A stretch of DNA of 64,000 nucleotides from Guptibacillus hwajinpoensis (GTDB lineage: Bacteria > Bacillota > Bacilli > Bacillales > Bacillaceae_O): positions 1 to 64,000 of the forward strand of contig JAENYN010000018.1 of assembly GCA_016841765.1 (NCBI GenBank). The letters run 5' to 3'. The position numbers and the translations under genes are program-made. The notes beneath the pieces were generated by a model. It searched no databases. It was given only the letters and a program-made list of their open reading frames with translations, and was not told the DNA's origin. Below, in pieces: positions 1-8,803 of the stretch; within the stretch, counting starts at the first letter, position 1, and the number at the start of each line of letters is the position of its first letter.

Positions 1-130
1 GTCCCGCAGGACATTGAATAAGCTTCTTCGAATTGACACCGCACGAAGAAAATTGGTTTTTATTTTCGAGGAGTCTCGCACCTTCCACTCCAATCAACTG
101 GTGAACAAAATCAACATTGAGTTTTAACAA
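1..130 (-). repeat. Interspersed repeat family 1, inverted copy
   Basis: Reverse-complemented, this stretch matches 23050-23180 almost base for base, including the shared blocks TTGATTGGAGTGGAAGGTGC and GAGACTCCTCGAAAATAAAA and the end ATTCAATGTCCTG. The block GGAGTGGAAGGTGCGAGACTCC is typical of an extragenic repeat seen in many Bacillus genomes. No ORF fits it. The copy is cut by the window edge. Confidence 0.8.
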
Positions 131-231
131 CAGCCTATTATAAAAATACTGATCCTGATGTTTCCAAATTGTATCCGTTTCCACTTTTTATTAGACTTGA
201 AGTGAAGGATTTAAAAGGAGGAGAAGACGAG

Positions 232-1542
232 ATGAGTGAAGCAAAGCAAACAGTATATGTAAATGAATTTACAAATGGGATTCTGGACCCGAACGGCGGG
301 ATGCTCGGCCCCGTCAAAGACGGCGGGCATATTATCGCCAATACAACGCCCGGATGCTGGGGGCCGATGATCACCCCATGCCTGAGAGGCGGGCATGAAG
401 TGACAAAGCCAGTTTTTGTCGAAGGGGCCGAAGTGGGTGATGCCATTGCAATCAGGCTGAAGTCGATACAGGTCACATCAATGGCCACTTCATCCGGGAA
501 CGACAAACCGGTGGAGGGCCGATTCCTTGGCGATCCGTTTGTTGCTGTTAAGTGCCCTGAGTGCGGAACAATGTACCCGGATACGAAAATTGAAGGTACA
601 GGCCCAGAAGCCATCCGCTGCAGCAATTGCGGTGCCGACATCACCCCCTTTGTGTTTACAAACGGTTATACGATCGCTTTTGATTCCGGCCGGACGGTTG
701 GTGTCACCCTGTCTAAAGAGGCAGCCGAGGAAGTTGCGCGGGACGGCCGCACATTCATGTCGACACCTGAGAATTCCGTGCAGAATCCGGTCGTGACCTT
801 CGCTCCTCATGACCTCGTCGGAACGGTGGCCAGACTTCGGCCTTTCCTCGGACAGCTCGGAACGACCCCGAAACGGGCCCTGCCCGATTCCCACAATGCC
901 GGAGACTTCGGCCAGTTTTTGATCGATGCCCCGCATGAATACGGCATTACAAAAGAACAGCTTGAAGACCGGACGGATGGCCATATGGATATCAACCGCG
1001 TCCGTGAAGGCGCCATTTTGATTTGCCCTGTGAAAGTGCCGGGCGGCGGTGTATACCTCGGTGATATGCATGCCATGCAGGGCGATGGGGAAATTGCCGG
1101 CCATACAGCAGATGTCGCCGGCATCGTGAACATGCAGGTGAAGGTGCTGAAAGGCCTGGATATTGAAGGGCCGATCTTGCTTCCGACTGCTGATGATCTT
1201 CCATACCTTGCAAAGCCAATCACCAAAAAAGAGCGGGAAAATGCCAAAAACCTCGCTTCACAGTGGGGAGTCCGCAAGCTTGAGGAGTCCCTGCCGATTT
1301 CCTTCATCGGAACAGGCGCCAACCTGAACGAAGCGACCGAAAACGGATTGAAACGGGCGGCAGACCTGTTCGGCGTTAGCGTCCCGGAAATCATGAACCG
1401 CTCCACCATCACCGGATCAATCGAAATCGGCCGGCACCCGGGCGTCGTCACCGTCACATTCCTGGCCCCTACCCCTTATCTCGACAGCATCGGCCTCACC
1501 GCCTTAATCAAAGACCAATACCGTGACGCGCTCGCGGAATAA
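232..1542 (+). CDS. Acetamidase/formamidase family protein
   Basis: A 436-residue FmdA/AmdA-family amidohydrolase, predicted to hydrolyse formamide, acetamide or a related small amide to ammonia and acid in the cytoplasm. The family core is clear (GGHIIANTTPGCWGP near the N-terminus, GGGVYLGDMHAMQGDGE mid-protein). An inserted zinc ribbon, CPEC at 108-111 and CSNC at 130-133, is found in a subset of the family. The ORF stays open upstream, but ATG 232 has an ideal AAAGGAGGAG site just before it, so I chose that start. It appears monocistronic: a family-1 repeat lies upstream and a palindromic terminator downstream. The true substrate cannot be read from sequence. Confidence 0.9.
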   Translation: MSEAKQTVYVNEFTNGILDPNGGMLGPVKDGGHIIANTTPGCWGPMITPCLRGGHEVTKPVFVEGAEVGDAIAIRLKSIQVTSMATSSGNDKPVEGRFLGDPFVAVKCPECGTMYPDTKIEGTGPEAIRCSNCGADITPFVFTNGYTIAFDSGRTVGVTLSKEAAEEVARDGRTFMSTPENSVQNPVVTFAPHDLVGTVARLRPFLGQLGTTPKRALPDSHNAGDFGQFLIDAPHEYGITKEQLEDRTDGHMDINRVREGAILICPVKVPGGGVYLGDMHAMQGDGEIAGHTADVAGIVNMQVKVLKGLDIEGPILLPTADDLPYLAKPITKKERENAKNLASQWGVRKLEESLPISFIGTGANLNEATENGLKRAADLFGVSVPEIMNRSTITGSIEIGRHPGVVTVTFLAPTPYLDSIGLTALIKDQYRDALAE

Positions 1543-1547
1543 TACGG

Positions 1548-1588
1548 AAATGCCAGGCAATTGCCCCGCAATTGCCTGGCATTTTTTT
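1548..1588 (+). terminator. Palindromic repeat acting as terminator of the amidase gene
   Basis: Perfect 17-bp arms (AAATGCCAGGCAATTGC and its complement) flank a CCC loop and are followed by a T-run, only 6 nt after the amidase stop codon. It belongs to the TGCCTGGCAATTGC palindrome family found at several other places in the window. Confidence 0.85.
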
Positions 1589-1779
1589 ATCCAGCTTTTT
1601 TTCAGACCCAGATTTTTTGGCACACTGCACAAACACCAGGAAAAGGAGGCTGTTTCGGCCCCCTCTCCCTGCTCCTCAGTGGACCTTTTCATTATTATCC
1701 ATCTTTGAGTGTGGATGTTTCAAAGTTCCTATTAAGGTCAATATATATATAAATATTCAACTTCAAAGGAGCGGAACAG

Positions 1780-2346
1780 ATGAACTTGCTATGGGATTTC
1801 GACGGAACCCTTTTCAATACATATCCAGCTTATACAGCGATATATAAAGAAGTGATCGGGCCTTCAACTGATGAAAAGGAAATTTACCGGAAGCTGAAAG
1901 TTTCGTTTTCCCATGCCATCCGGTATTTTGCGCTAACCAGGAAACAAGTCAAAGAAATTTATGATAAAATCGCCGATATTCCGGTCCATGATCCTGAGCC
2001 TTTCCCCGGTGTCGAGGAAGTACTGAAACGGGCCGATCAAAATGTCATCATGACACATAAAGACCGTTCCGAAGTGGAGGCCATATTGCGCCATAACGAT
2101 TGGATGCGGTACTTTTCCGAACTTGTGACCGAAAAAGACGGCTTCCCGCGAAAACCCGACCCGGCAGCATACCGGTATCTCCATGAGAAATATCACGTCG
2201 ACCTCGTGATCGGTGACCGCACAATCGACATTGAGCCTGCATACGAGCTGGGCATCAAAACCTGCCTGTTTCAAAACAAGGAAAAAGGTGCAGATTACTA
2301 TGTGGATGACTATCGCGACTTTTTCGGCATTGTTCCAGGTTTTTGA
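1780..2346 (+). CDS. HAD-superfamily hydrolase (subfamily IA phosphatase)
   Basis: A 188-residue haloacid-dehalogenase-type phosphatase. Motif I is DFDGT at residues 6-10 (nucleophile Asp6, acid Asp8). Motif II is the Thr in VIMTHKD, the motif III Lys is in FPRKPDP, and motif IV is VIGDRTIDIEP. This matches the phosphoglycolate-phosphatase-like IA group; the physiological substrate is unknown. The start ATG 1780 follows a TCAAAGGAGCGG site. It is transcribed convergently with the GNAT gene, and a shared bidirectional terminator lies between them. Confidence 0.85.
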   Translation: MNLLWDFDGTLFNTYPAYTAIYKEVIGPSTDEKEIYRKLKVSFSHAIRYFALTRKQVKEIYDKIADIPVHDPEPFPGVEEVLKRADQNVIMTHKDRSEVEAILRHNDWMRYFSELVTEKDGFPRKPDPAAYRYLHEKYHVDLVIGDRTIDIEPAYELGIKTCLFQNKEKGADYYVDDYRDFFGIVPGF

Positions 2347-2369
2347 TCCGGTGGCCAAAAGGGCAAAAC

Positions 2370-2416
2370 AAAAGGCAGAAAACGTCCCGCATCAGCGGTC
2401 GTTTCTGCCTTTTTCC
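2370..2416. terminator. Bidirectional terminator
   Basis: The AAAGGCAGAAAACG arm pairs with CGTTTCTGCCTTT across a 14-nt loop, with A- and T-runs outside both arms. It sits between the convergent HAD and GNAT genes. Confidence 0.75.
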
Positions 2417-2422
2417 ATTCAT

Positions 2423-2974
2423 TCAAATCGGGTCTTTCAGCCGTTTCACCATGATTGTCTGCGGCTCAATACCGGGAATGACAACTGCTTCAGGCGCGAG
2501 GATTTCCCATCCTTTTTCCAAATAAAACCGGCGGGCTGTTTCGTTACCCTTTCCGACAGTCAAAATGGCCTTTTCACAAGGCAGCCGCCCGAGCAGGGCA
2601 TCGTGCAGATGGCTGCCGACACCACGGCGGCGGAACTTTTTATCAACGGCAAGCTCCACCAGCTCGAACGAGTTCGTCAGCCATTCGTCCGCAGCTTCAG
2701 GGTCAAGTGCCTTCTTCAGTTGATTGTGATAAAACTGTCCCGGCAATGACACATACCCGTAAATGAAGCCAATGACTTCCCCGTGGCCGTCAAAGGCGGT
2801 GATCCCACGGAAACCCGGTCTTTTAGAGTGCTTGAGGATATTTTCTTTTGCCTCCTGTAAATCACTATCGGAGTAATGCCCATCAAAAAAACTATCGCTG
2901 AAAAGCCTGACAACAGCATCAAAAGAAGGGTCGGACGTGTGAAATGGCAGCAAACTCACTTTTTCTTTGATCAT
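2423..2974 (-). CDS. GNAT family N-acetyltransferase
   Basis: A 183-residue GCN5-related acetyltransferase. The acetyl-CoA pyrophosphate loop is RRRGVGSHL (R/Q-x-x-G-x-G), preceded by the ELAVDKKF strand and followed by NETARRFYLEKGWE, the usual C-terminal GNAT element. It transfers an acetyl group from acetyl-CoA to an unidentified amine. The start is ATG 2974 behind a GGGAGGGAG site. The gene stands alone and is convergent with the HAD gene. Confidence 0.85.
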   Translation of the reverse strand: MIKEKVSLLPFHTSDPSFDAVVRLFSDSFFDGHYSDSDLQEAKENILKHSKRPGFRGITAFDGHGEVIGFIYGYVSLPGQFYHNQLKKALDPEAADEWLTNSFELVELAVDKKFRRRGVGSHLHDALLGRLPCEKAILTVGKGNETARRFYLEKGWEILAPEAVVIPGIEPQTIMVKRLKDPI

Positions 2975-3189
2975 CTCTGCTCCCTCCCGGCGGCTTATTC
3001 AAGTTCTCAATAAGCTTCACATTTACTCTTACTATTTCTTTATTAGCTGCCAATATCCCTTTTTTCTCCTGCTTTTGTAAAGAAACGTTCACGATTGGCG
3101 ACCAGGACAATGTCCTTCAGCCCGATTTGCTACTGCAGGAACATTGTATACGGCATTTCAAGATATCGTTTTACATCCTGCGGATACGG
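2975..3189. other. Intergenic DNA with no supported gene
   Basis: About 215 nt between the GNAT start and the palindrome at 3190. The minus strand around 3060-3180 reads like protein (DVKRYLEMPYTMFLQ, then a stop, then IGLKDIVLVANRERFFTKAG in the same frame), so a decayed gene fragment is possible. I cannot name it. Confidence 0.3.
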
Positions 3190-3226
3190 TGCCTGGCAAT
3201 TGCCTCGCAATTGCCAGGCATTTTTT
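3190..3226 (+). repeat. TGCCTGGCAATTGC palindrome with T-run
   Basis: Perfect 14-bp arms around CTC, followed by TTTTTT on the plus strand, so it has terminator form. No plus-strand gene ends just upstream, so here it is either an orphan terminator or only a member of the repeat family. Confidence 0.75.
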
Positions 3227-3330
3227 CCTGCTCGAAATTTTCGAAATCCTAAAATTTTGTACATCTGAACATTTCCTGATTTGTTCTCTTCTGGAAGTGG
3301 TAAACAAATAGAAAAGGAGGTTGAAATGGT

Positions 3331-3492
3331 ATGCTTATGTATTTGCTCGCTTTGATTGCTCCTCCACTTGCAGTGCTTATGGCAGGAAAGCCGATGAAGG
3401 CGCTGCTTAATCTGATCTTGACCTCTATTTTCTGGCTGCCTGGTGCAATCCATGCGTTCCTTGTTGTGAAAAATCAGCAGGAAGCCGTCTAA
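3331..3492 (+). CDS. YqaE/Pmp3 family small membrane protein
   Basis: A 53-residue protein. It matches the YqaE/Pmp3 (UPF0057) pattern: LLALIAPPLAVLMAGKP, then a second hydrophobic segment LILTSIFWLPGAIHAFLVV. Family members are two-helix membrane proteins linked in other organisms to salt and membrane-potential stress. The start ATG 3331 lies 10 nt after AAAAGGAGG; an out-of-frame ATG at 3326 stops after nine codons. A terminator follows. The gene is short and easily missed. Confidence 0.85.
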   Translation: MLMYLLALIAPPLAVLMAGKPMKALLNLILTSIFWLPGAIHAFLVVKNQQEAV

Positions 3493-3529
3493 GCTTAGAA
3501 TCAGAAGTTTAATAGCAGGTCATGTGCCG

Positions 3530-3564
3530 AAGGCTTGCCCCATCCGCAGGGCAGGCTTTTTTTC
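3530..3564 (+). terminator. Rho-independent terminator after yqaE-like gene
   Basis: AAGGCTTGCCC pairs with GGGCAGGCTT across a short loop and is followed by seven Ts. Confidence 0.75.
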
Positions 3565-3654
3565 GTTTGTTTTGAAACTTAGGGTTTCACATAGACGTAT
3601 AGATACTAAATGACATGGTGTACATAAAACCATTTTAAGGAAGGATGGGTGCAC

Positions 3655-4647
3655 ATGCTTGAACAGGGCCTGCAAGCAAAAGTGGATTCTTACAAGACCC
3701 TATATGCCGCTCTCAAGAAACAATTGAAATGGAAAGTGTCTGACCCGCGTGCCCTTATGCTCGTTGCTTCCATGTATATTGTCAACGGAAAACCGTTTAA
3801 TATGGAACATTTTATAGCCTTAAGCGACGCCATAAAAAAGAAGGCTGGGATGTTTTCAGCTTTGAATTCATATCAGCGGTTTACTGCAGCGGCAATGCTT
3901 GATGTCCGCTTCGAAGAGCCTGAAGAAAAGATTGATGTTCTTCTATCCTTATATCGTCAGTTGACAGACGGCGGCTTCAGCCGCGGTACGTTCACTTATC
4001 TGGCCGCCCTGGTCATGCTCGGCTCCGATCGGGAGGAAAAAGCCTATCAGGAGAAAACCGAACGCGCCCTTGAACTATACAAAGGCATGCGTTCCAGGCA
4101 CTTTTTCCTCACTTCCTCCTCGGATTATCCGCTTGCCGTCCTCCTGGCCGAACGGGATGAGCAGGTTGACGATCTTATGGATCATATCGAATTCTTTTAC
4201 AGAACCTTGAATGAACAGGGATTCCGAAAAGGAAACGACCTCCAGTTTCTAAGCCATATTTTATCGATTGATCAGCAGGCGGACGCGATGGAGCTGATTG
4301 AACGGAGCAAGCGTGTATTCGACACCCTGAAAGAAGCCGGAATCCGTCCCAGGGCATCGTATTATCCAGCGATCGGCCTCCTCTCCCTGCTGGAAGACCG
4401 GACGAACGTGATACTCACGATAAGTGAACTCGCCGGCCAGCTGAATGACAGCAAGTTATTCAAATGGCATAAGGATATGAACTTCATCATGAGTGTGAAC
4501 CTTCTTCTAAGTGAAAAGCTTGCTGATAAAAACGTGCTTGAAACCGGCATATATACTACGATTGAAGCCATTATACAGGCACAGCAGGCAGCTGTGATCG
4601 CTGCAGTTGCCGGTTCTGCCGCCGCTTCGTCCAATGGCAGTTCATAA
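3655..4647 (+). CDS. DUF4003 family protein
   Basis: A 330-residue protein with the DUF4003 pattern common in Bacillaceae (SDPRALMLVASMYIVNGKPF near the N-terminus, ASYYPAIGLLSLL later). It is predicted to be soluble and mainly alpha-helical, with an Ala/Ser-rich tail (QQAAVIAAVAGSAAASS). No enzymatic motif is visible and the function is unknown. I chose ATG 3655 over GTG 3649 because AAGGAAGG lies 10 nt upstream of it. After the TAA stop the same frame stays open to 4866 (see the next entry). Confidence 0.75.
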   Translation: MLEQGLQAKVDSYKTLYAALKKQLKWKVSDPRALMLVASMYIVNGKPFNMEHFIALSDAIKKKAGMFSALNSYQRFTAAAMLDVRFEEPEEKIDVLLSLYRQLTDGGFSRGTFTYLAALVMLGSDREEKAYQEKTERALELYKGMRSRHFFLTSSSDYPLAVLLAERDEQVDDLMDHIEFFYRTLNEQGFRKGNDLQFLSHILSIDQQADAMELIERSKRVFDTLKEAGIRPRASYYPAIGLLSLLEDRTNVILTISELAGQLNDSKLFKWHKDMNFIMSVNLLLSEKLADKNVLETGIYTTIEAIIQAQQAAVIAAVAGSAAASSNGSS

Positions 4648-4686
4648 ACCGCAAACAAATGGAGACACTTCCGGTTAACTCAAGAG

Positions 4687-4866
4687 ATGAACGGGCTGGC
4701 TCGATTGAGTGATGCGCAACTATTGGCTGCTGAAGACCTTGCTGTCATGATTACATCCATTTATGTCGGCACAGCTGCATGGTGGATGACCATCACAGAA
4801 GATTTCCGCCAGTATCCGGGCTATCCAAACGGTTATCAGATCCATTTGATCACCAATGAACGATAA
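4687..4866 (+). pseudogene. Short ORF or gene remnant in frame with DUF4003 gene
   Basis: This 59-codon ORF (MNGLARLSDAQLLAAEDL...) is in the same frame as the preceding DUF4003 gene and separated from it only by the stop at 4645-4647. The frame between the two is open and protein-like (WRHFRLTQEMNGL). ATG 4687 has no convincing ribosome-binding site. It could be the decayed end of a longer ancestor or of a second gene, or a real small ORF. I do not recognise the sequence. Confidence 0.3.
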
Positions 4867-5008
4867 CAGAGCTACTTTAAAAGCGAACCTTTCCTGGCAA
4901 AGTCGACTAAAAAACAAAACAGTACCGAATCAGAACGTTTTCTATAAGGGAAAAAGGGAAAATAAGAAGCAGTACACGTTTAAATAAATCGATGGAGTTA
5001 GAGGTGAA

Positions 5009-5977
5009 ATGATGCTGGAACTTTTGAAAAAAGGCAACAAATCATCCGGTACCGCAGCACTCGGCAACACAGGGCTCGCTATTGTTAAAGGGATAGCAGC
5101 GTTTATCAGCGGGAGCGGTGCTATGATGGCGACGACACTGCACTCGGTCGCCGATGCCACGAACCAGGCATTCGTTTTTTTCGGAAGTGCCCTGGCTGAG
5201 AAAGAACCGACAAAACGGTTTCCCGCAGGTTTTGGCCGGGTTGTGAATCTGTTCGTACTGGTTGCTGTCATAGTCGTATCCATCATGGCCTATGAAACAA
5301 TCATCCACGGCTGGGAACTTATCCGTCATCCTGAGGAATCGAGCAATTTATGGCTGAACGTGTTGATTTTGCTAGCAGCTGTGGCTGTGGATGGAGGCGT
5401 CCTTATCAAGGCGATGAAGGAAATTGTCCATGAAAGCCGTACGGAAGCATCAGGCTTCGGCATTGTGCCTGCTGCTTTTAAAAATGTCAGCTATGCCTCG
5501 CCGCCGACCCGTCTCGTTTTCTATGAAGATATCATTGCGACAGCAGGTGCGCTCATCGCCTTAATTGCTATTGTTGTCGCCCACCTGACAGGCTTTTATT
5601 TGCTTGATGGTGTAGGAACGATGCTGATCGGGTTCTTGCTGATTGGAATCGCGCTGAAAATAGGCTATGAAAATACAATGGGCTTAATCGGTGTGGCGGC
5701 TCCGAAAATGGTGGAAGATCGCGTCGCCAGAACAATCCTGTCTGACAAGGATGTTGTCGATATTATGCAAATGCGGATCCTTCAAGAAGGAAGGGTCTAT
5801 CACGTTGAAACCTATATCGAGCTTCGTGAGGGATTGTCTCTTGCTGATGCCGACGATATTAAATTCCGTGTCCGTGACAAACTGCTGAACGATTATGATA
5901 TTGGTGATGTCACAATGGGCATCGTCGAGACCGATGATGTGAAAACATGGAAACTTGATCAGCAAACCGGACAATGA
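5009..5977 (+). CDS. Cation diffusion facilitator (CDF) family transporter
   Basis: A 322-residue member of the CDF family, which exports divalent metals by proton antiport. Helix II carries HSVADATNQ, the usual metal-site His-x3-Asp region, and helix V carries YEDIIATAG, where this subfamily has Glu-Asp in place of His-x3-Asp. The last roughly 80 residues form the cytosolic ferredoxin-like domain (VVDIMQMRILQEGRVYHVETYIEL). Metal preference (Zn, Fe or Mn) is not readable. Start is ATG 5009 or ATG 5012. A terminator follows, so the gene is monocistronic. Confidence 0.9.
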   Translation: MMLELLKKGNKSSGTAALGNTGLAIVKGIAAFISGSGAMMATTLHSVADATNQAFVFFGSALAEKEPTKRFPAGFGRVVNLFVLVAVIVVSIMAYETIIHGWELIRHPEESSNLWLNVLILLAAVAVDGGVLIKAMKEIVHESRTEASGFGIVPAAFKNVSYASPPTRLVFYEDIIATAGALIALIAIVVAHLTGFYLLDGVGTMLIGFLLIGIALKIGYENTMGLIGVAAPKMVEDRVARTILSDKDVVDIMQMRILQEGRVYHVETYIELREGLSLADADDIKFRVRDKLLNDYDIGDVTMGIVETDDVKTWKLDQQTGQ

Positions 5978-5993
5978 TAAATAAGGAATCATG

Positions 5994-6026
5994 CACCGTC
6001 TGTTATTTTTGCAGGCGGTGTTTTTC
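5994..6026 (+). terminator. Terminator of the CDF transporter gene
   Basis: CACCGTCTG pairs with CAGGCGGTG (one wobble) across a 9-nt loop, followed by TTTTT. Confidence 0.8.
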
Positions 6027-6098
6027 ATGCTTTTCATTTTCCTGTCGTACTGGCCGTCCGAACCGAATAGGATATGGTACATGCCCTTTTTCAAAACA

Positions 6099-6243
6099 AA
6101 AGCGCAGGGCGCCCGCTTAGCGGCATACGCATAAGCGGGGGTACCCGCAGGAAGGTGATCTTTCCTTCCGGAGGGGATCACCGCTTATGACGATAGCCGC
6201 TGGCGCCTGGAGCTGGTTGACTCCCTTCCCGCTTTTTATCCAC
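6099..6243. repeat. Interspersed repeat family 2 (full copy)
   Basis: Runs from AAAAGCGCAGGGCGCCCGCT to TTTATCCACAAC and is nearly identical to 51751-51900. A truncated copy is at 22960-23035. It contains internal inverted repeats around AAGCGGGGGTACC and AGGGGATCACCGCTTATG. No ORF fits. The GCGCAGGGCGCCCG start is common in extragenic repeats of Bacillaceae. Confidence 0.8.
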
Positions 6244-6249
6244 AACGCA

Positions 6250-6372
6250 AAAAGAAAACCTCGCCGATTGGCGAACCTTTTGGCGAAGACAGAGGCACAG
6301 TTGCCCTTCTTTAATTGGCAGCTTCGTCGAATGACTCCCTTGCTGACACTTTCTGCTTTCTTATATGGAACA
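6250..6372. repeat. Interspersed repeat family 3, copy 1
   Basis: Shares AAAGAAAAC(C)TCGCCGATTGG, GACAGAGGC, AGTTGCCCTT, CTTGCTGACA and CTTTC-TATA-GG blocks in the same order with 13353-13480. Here it lies immediately upstream of the LysE-type gene, so that gene's promoter must lie within or next to the repeat. Confidence 0.75.
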
Positions 6373-6389
6373 AAAAGGAGAGGTCTTGC

Positions 6390-7016
6390 ATGTCCATTTT
6401 TTTCAGTTATGTGTTACTCGGACTGGCTCTGTCAATCCCGCTTGGTCCGGTCATCATCGCCCAGATGGAAAAAGGGATCAAAAACGGGTTTTTCAGCAGC
6501 TGGCTGGTCGGCCTTGGGGCGATGTCCGGTGATATATTGTTCATGGCCCTCATTTATCTTGGGGTTTCACAATTTGTGAATACACCGTTCATGCAAACCC
6601 TGCTCTGGCTGTTTGGCTTCTTTGTTCTTGTATATACCGGAATTGAGAGCCTGATGACCACTAATGAAATTTCGATTAAAGAATCCCGCAGCAGCGATAC
6701 CCCGCTCAAAAGTTATCTTTTCGGTTTTCTCATTTCCATTTCAAATCCTGTCAGCATTCTTTTTTGGCTCGGTATTTACGGATCCATCCTTGCAAAAACA
6801 GCGGCATCGCACGGTACATATGAAACATTGCTTTACAGCAGCGGCATCTTCGTCGGCCTGTTTTTATTTGATTTGAGCACTGCCATACTGTCAAGCAGTT
6901 TCCGCCACATCTTGACCGACCGCCTGCTGAAAACTCTTTCGAACTGCGCCGGCCTCACCCTTATTGGCTTCGGTGCCTACTTCGGCCTGCAAGCGGCAAA
7001 AGTGCTGTTTCAGTGA
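6390..7016 (+). CDS. LysE/RhtB family amino-acid exporter
   Basis: A 208-residue inner-membrane protein with six predicted hydrophobic segments. The LysE-family N-terminal signature is SIPLGPVIIAQMEKGIKNG and a second family block is LFGFLISISNPVSILFWLG. It is expected to export a small amino acid or derivative. The ORF is open back into repeat family 3, but ATG 6390 follows AAAAAGGAGAGG at good distance, so it is the start. It is convergent with the APC permease gene, with a perfect palindrome between them. Confidence 0.85.
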   Translation: MSIFFSYVLLGLALSIPLGPVIIAQMEKGIKNGFFSSWLVGLGAMSGDILFMALIYLGVSQFVNTPFMQTLLWLFGFFVLVYTGIESLMTTNEISIKESRSSDTPLKSYLFGFLISISNPVSILFWLGIYGSILAKTAASHGTYETLLYSSGIFVGLFLFDLSTAILSSSFRHILTDRLLKTLSNCAGLTLIGFGAYFGLQAAKVLFQ

Positions 7017-7034
7017 ATCGAAACCGCCTGTCAA

Positions 7035-7060
7035 AATTGCCTGGCAATTGCCAGGCAATT
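7035..7060. repeat. Perfect 26-bp palindrome of the CAATTGCC family
   Basis: AATTGCCTGGCAA is followed directly by its complement, with a further partial unit CCCGGGCAATTTT. It sits between two convergent genes (ends at 7016 and 7073) and probably insulates or terminates both. Confidence 0.7.
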
Positions 7061-7072
7061 CCCGGGCAATTT

Positions 7073-8410
7073 TCAAACACCTCCCTCTTCCCCTTTCCGA
7101 ATCCGCATCGTGACCACTGTAACCATGATGATTGTGAAAAGAAATCCCATACTGATGTAAAATCCGATCCGGCTCACTTGATCAAAAAGGGATCCGCCGA
7201 TCGCAGCTGCGATGAGCAGAAAACCGAGGATTCTTTTGATATGCCCCCAAATTTTCAAATCGATGACCCTTTGCACCGACATCAGGATAGCGGCCCAGTT
7301 GTATAGAATCATCAAACTGGCTGCCGTGGTGACATATTCATACACCTTTTCCGGCAGCAGCAAGGACACAAGACTCGCTGCTGCCAGCCCGCCAGCTGTA
7401 AGTCCGATGGCAAAAATCGGTATCTCATTCTTTGTCTTTCTGGAAAATACTTTCGGGGCATCCCCATCGTCAGACAGCGTGACAAGAATTGTCGTCACCG
7501 CAAACAATGCAGCTGCAAGCGTTGAAAAACCTGCGATAATAAATACACCGTTGAACACGTCACTCATAAATGGAATTTTAAATCCATCCAAAACAATGAT
7601 AAAGGGACTTTCATCCGCTTTGAATGTCTTCCATGATACAAGGAGGAGTGCAAGCCCGATTGACAGGACATAGATCACCAATAAAACGAGCAGCATGACA
7701 CTGCCTGCTTTTGGTGCATCTTTCTTGTTCTTGAGCTTTCCTGCCATCAATCCGAGCACTTCAATTCCGCCAAACGCATAAAACGAAAAGATAAGTGCGG
7801 CCGAAAACCCTTTGAGCCCTTTCGGGAAAAATCCCTCCATGGACTCCGGCAACCCGGGACGGCCCCCGCCTCCGTCAATCATTCCAAGTAAGGCAGCAGC
7901 CGCTATGACGATAAACATCACGATGGCGGCAAATTTCGCGACCGCAAACACATTCTCTATCCGCTCAAATCCATTCACCCCGGTCAGCAGGACAACAAGC
8001 CCGAGAACGCCAAAGAAGACAGAGAATACCCAGAGCGGCAAGTCCGGAAACCAGAACTTCGCGAATAATGACAGCGCTGTGATCTGGCTGCCCGTTATGA
8101 GCGTCTCAGAAGACCAGTACACCCACCCGCTGCTGAACCCTGCCCATCTCCCGAAAGCCTTCTTGGCGTAAGTCCTGAATGAACCCTTTTCAGGATGATC
8201 GACCGTCATCGCAGCAAGTGCATCGTAAACGATATAGGTTGCCAATGCGGCGATCATAAACCCAAACACAATGGATGGACCTGTCATCCGGATTCCGATA
8301 CTTGATCCAAGAAAAAAACCTGTCCCAATCGTGCACCCGATTCCGATTAAAGATAACTGCCACCAGGCAAGATTCTCCCCTGCCTTTTTCGCGGCATGCC
8401 TTTTTTTCAT
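7073..8410 (-). CDS. APC family amino-acid permease
   Basis: A 445-residue transporter with about 12 hydrophobic segments. The APC signature in helix 1 is GIGCTIGTGFFLGSSIGI, the unwound Gly-rich substrate region. Helix 6 is FSFYAFGGIEVLGLMAG, which carries the second substrate-contact motif. It is expected to take up an amino acid by cation symport; specificity is not readable. The start ATG 8410 follows AATGGAGGGAATG. It is not obviously part of an operon; the next minus-strand gene is 390 nt upstream. Confidence 0.88.
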   Translation of the reverse strand: MKKRHAAKKAGENLAWWQLSLIGIGCTIGTGFFLGSSIGIRMTGPSIVFGFMIAALATYIVYDALAAMTVDHPEKGSFRTYAKKAFGRWAGFSSGWVYWSSETLITGSQITALSLFAKFWFPDLPLWVFSVFFGVLGLVVLLTGVNGFERIENVFAVAKFAAIVMFIVIAAAALLGMIDGGGGRPGLPESMEGFFPKGLKGFSAALIFSFYAFGGIEVLGLMAGKLKNKKDAPKAGSVMLLVLLVIYVLSIGLALLLVSWKTFKADESPFIIVLDGFKIPFMSDVFNGVFIIAGFSTLAAALFAVTTILVTLSDDGDAPKVFSRKTKNEIPIFAIGLTAGGLAAASLVSLLLPEKVYEYVTTAASLMILYNWAAILMSVQRVIDLKIWGHIKRILGFLLIAAAIGGSLFDQVSRIGFYISMGFLFTIIMVTVVTMRIRKGEEGGV

Positions 8411-8803
8411 GTCATTCCCTCCATTTACCCTGTCTTATCTTTGACAGGAAGGAGCGATTTATGTAGAACCGGTTGGATTAATTAAAAAAACACCGCCTGA
8501 AAAAGCTGCCGTGTAATCCTTAAATCGGAGGAAAACGTGCTCGGTTTGTTAAATGAAGAACCCAAATTAACGGAGACTATTCCTATACTTAAAACGGTTT
8601 GCCCACCAGGTAAACAGTGACTTCCAGTGCCGGATGATTCCTAAGAGAAGGCCAAAAGAAGATGCTCTGTTTTCTTGCTTCGGTTGTGAGTGCTACAGGT
8701 GATCAAGGAAAATGCGTGGATATCCAAGCAGGGTTCACCGAATTTTTGCATCATAACAAAGCATAACCCCCCATTCTGAGAGTTATGCTTTGCTATTAAG
8801 TGC
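8411..8803. other. Gap of about 390 nt without a convincing gene
   Basis: A 27-codon ORF (GTG 8537 to TGA 8620) has a good TCGGAGGAAAAC site but no recognisable product. Near 8756-8798 lies a long inverted repeat (AGCAAAGCATAAC and its complement) downstream of the minus-strand ggt gene, a plausible terminator lacking a strong T-run. Confidence 0.4.
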
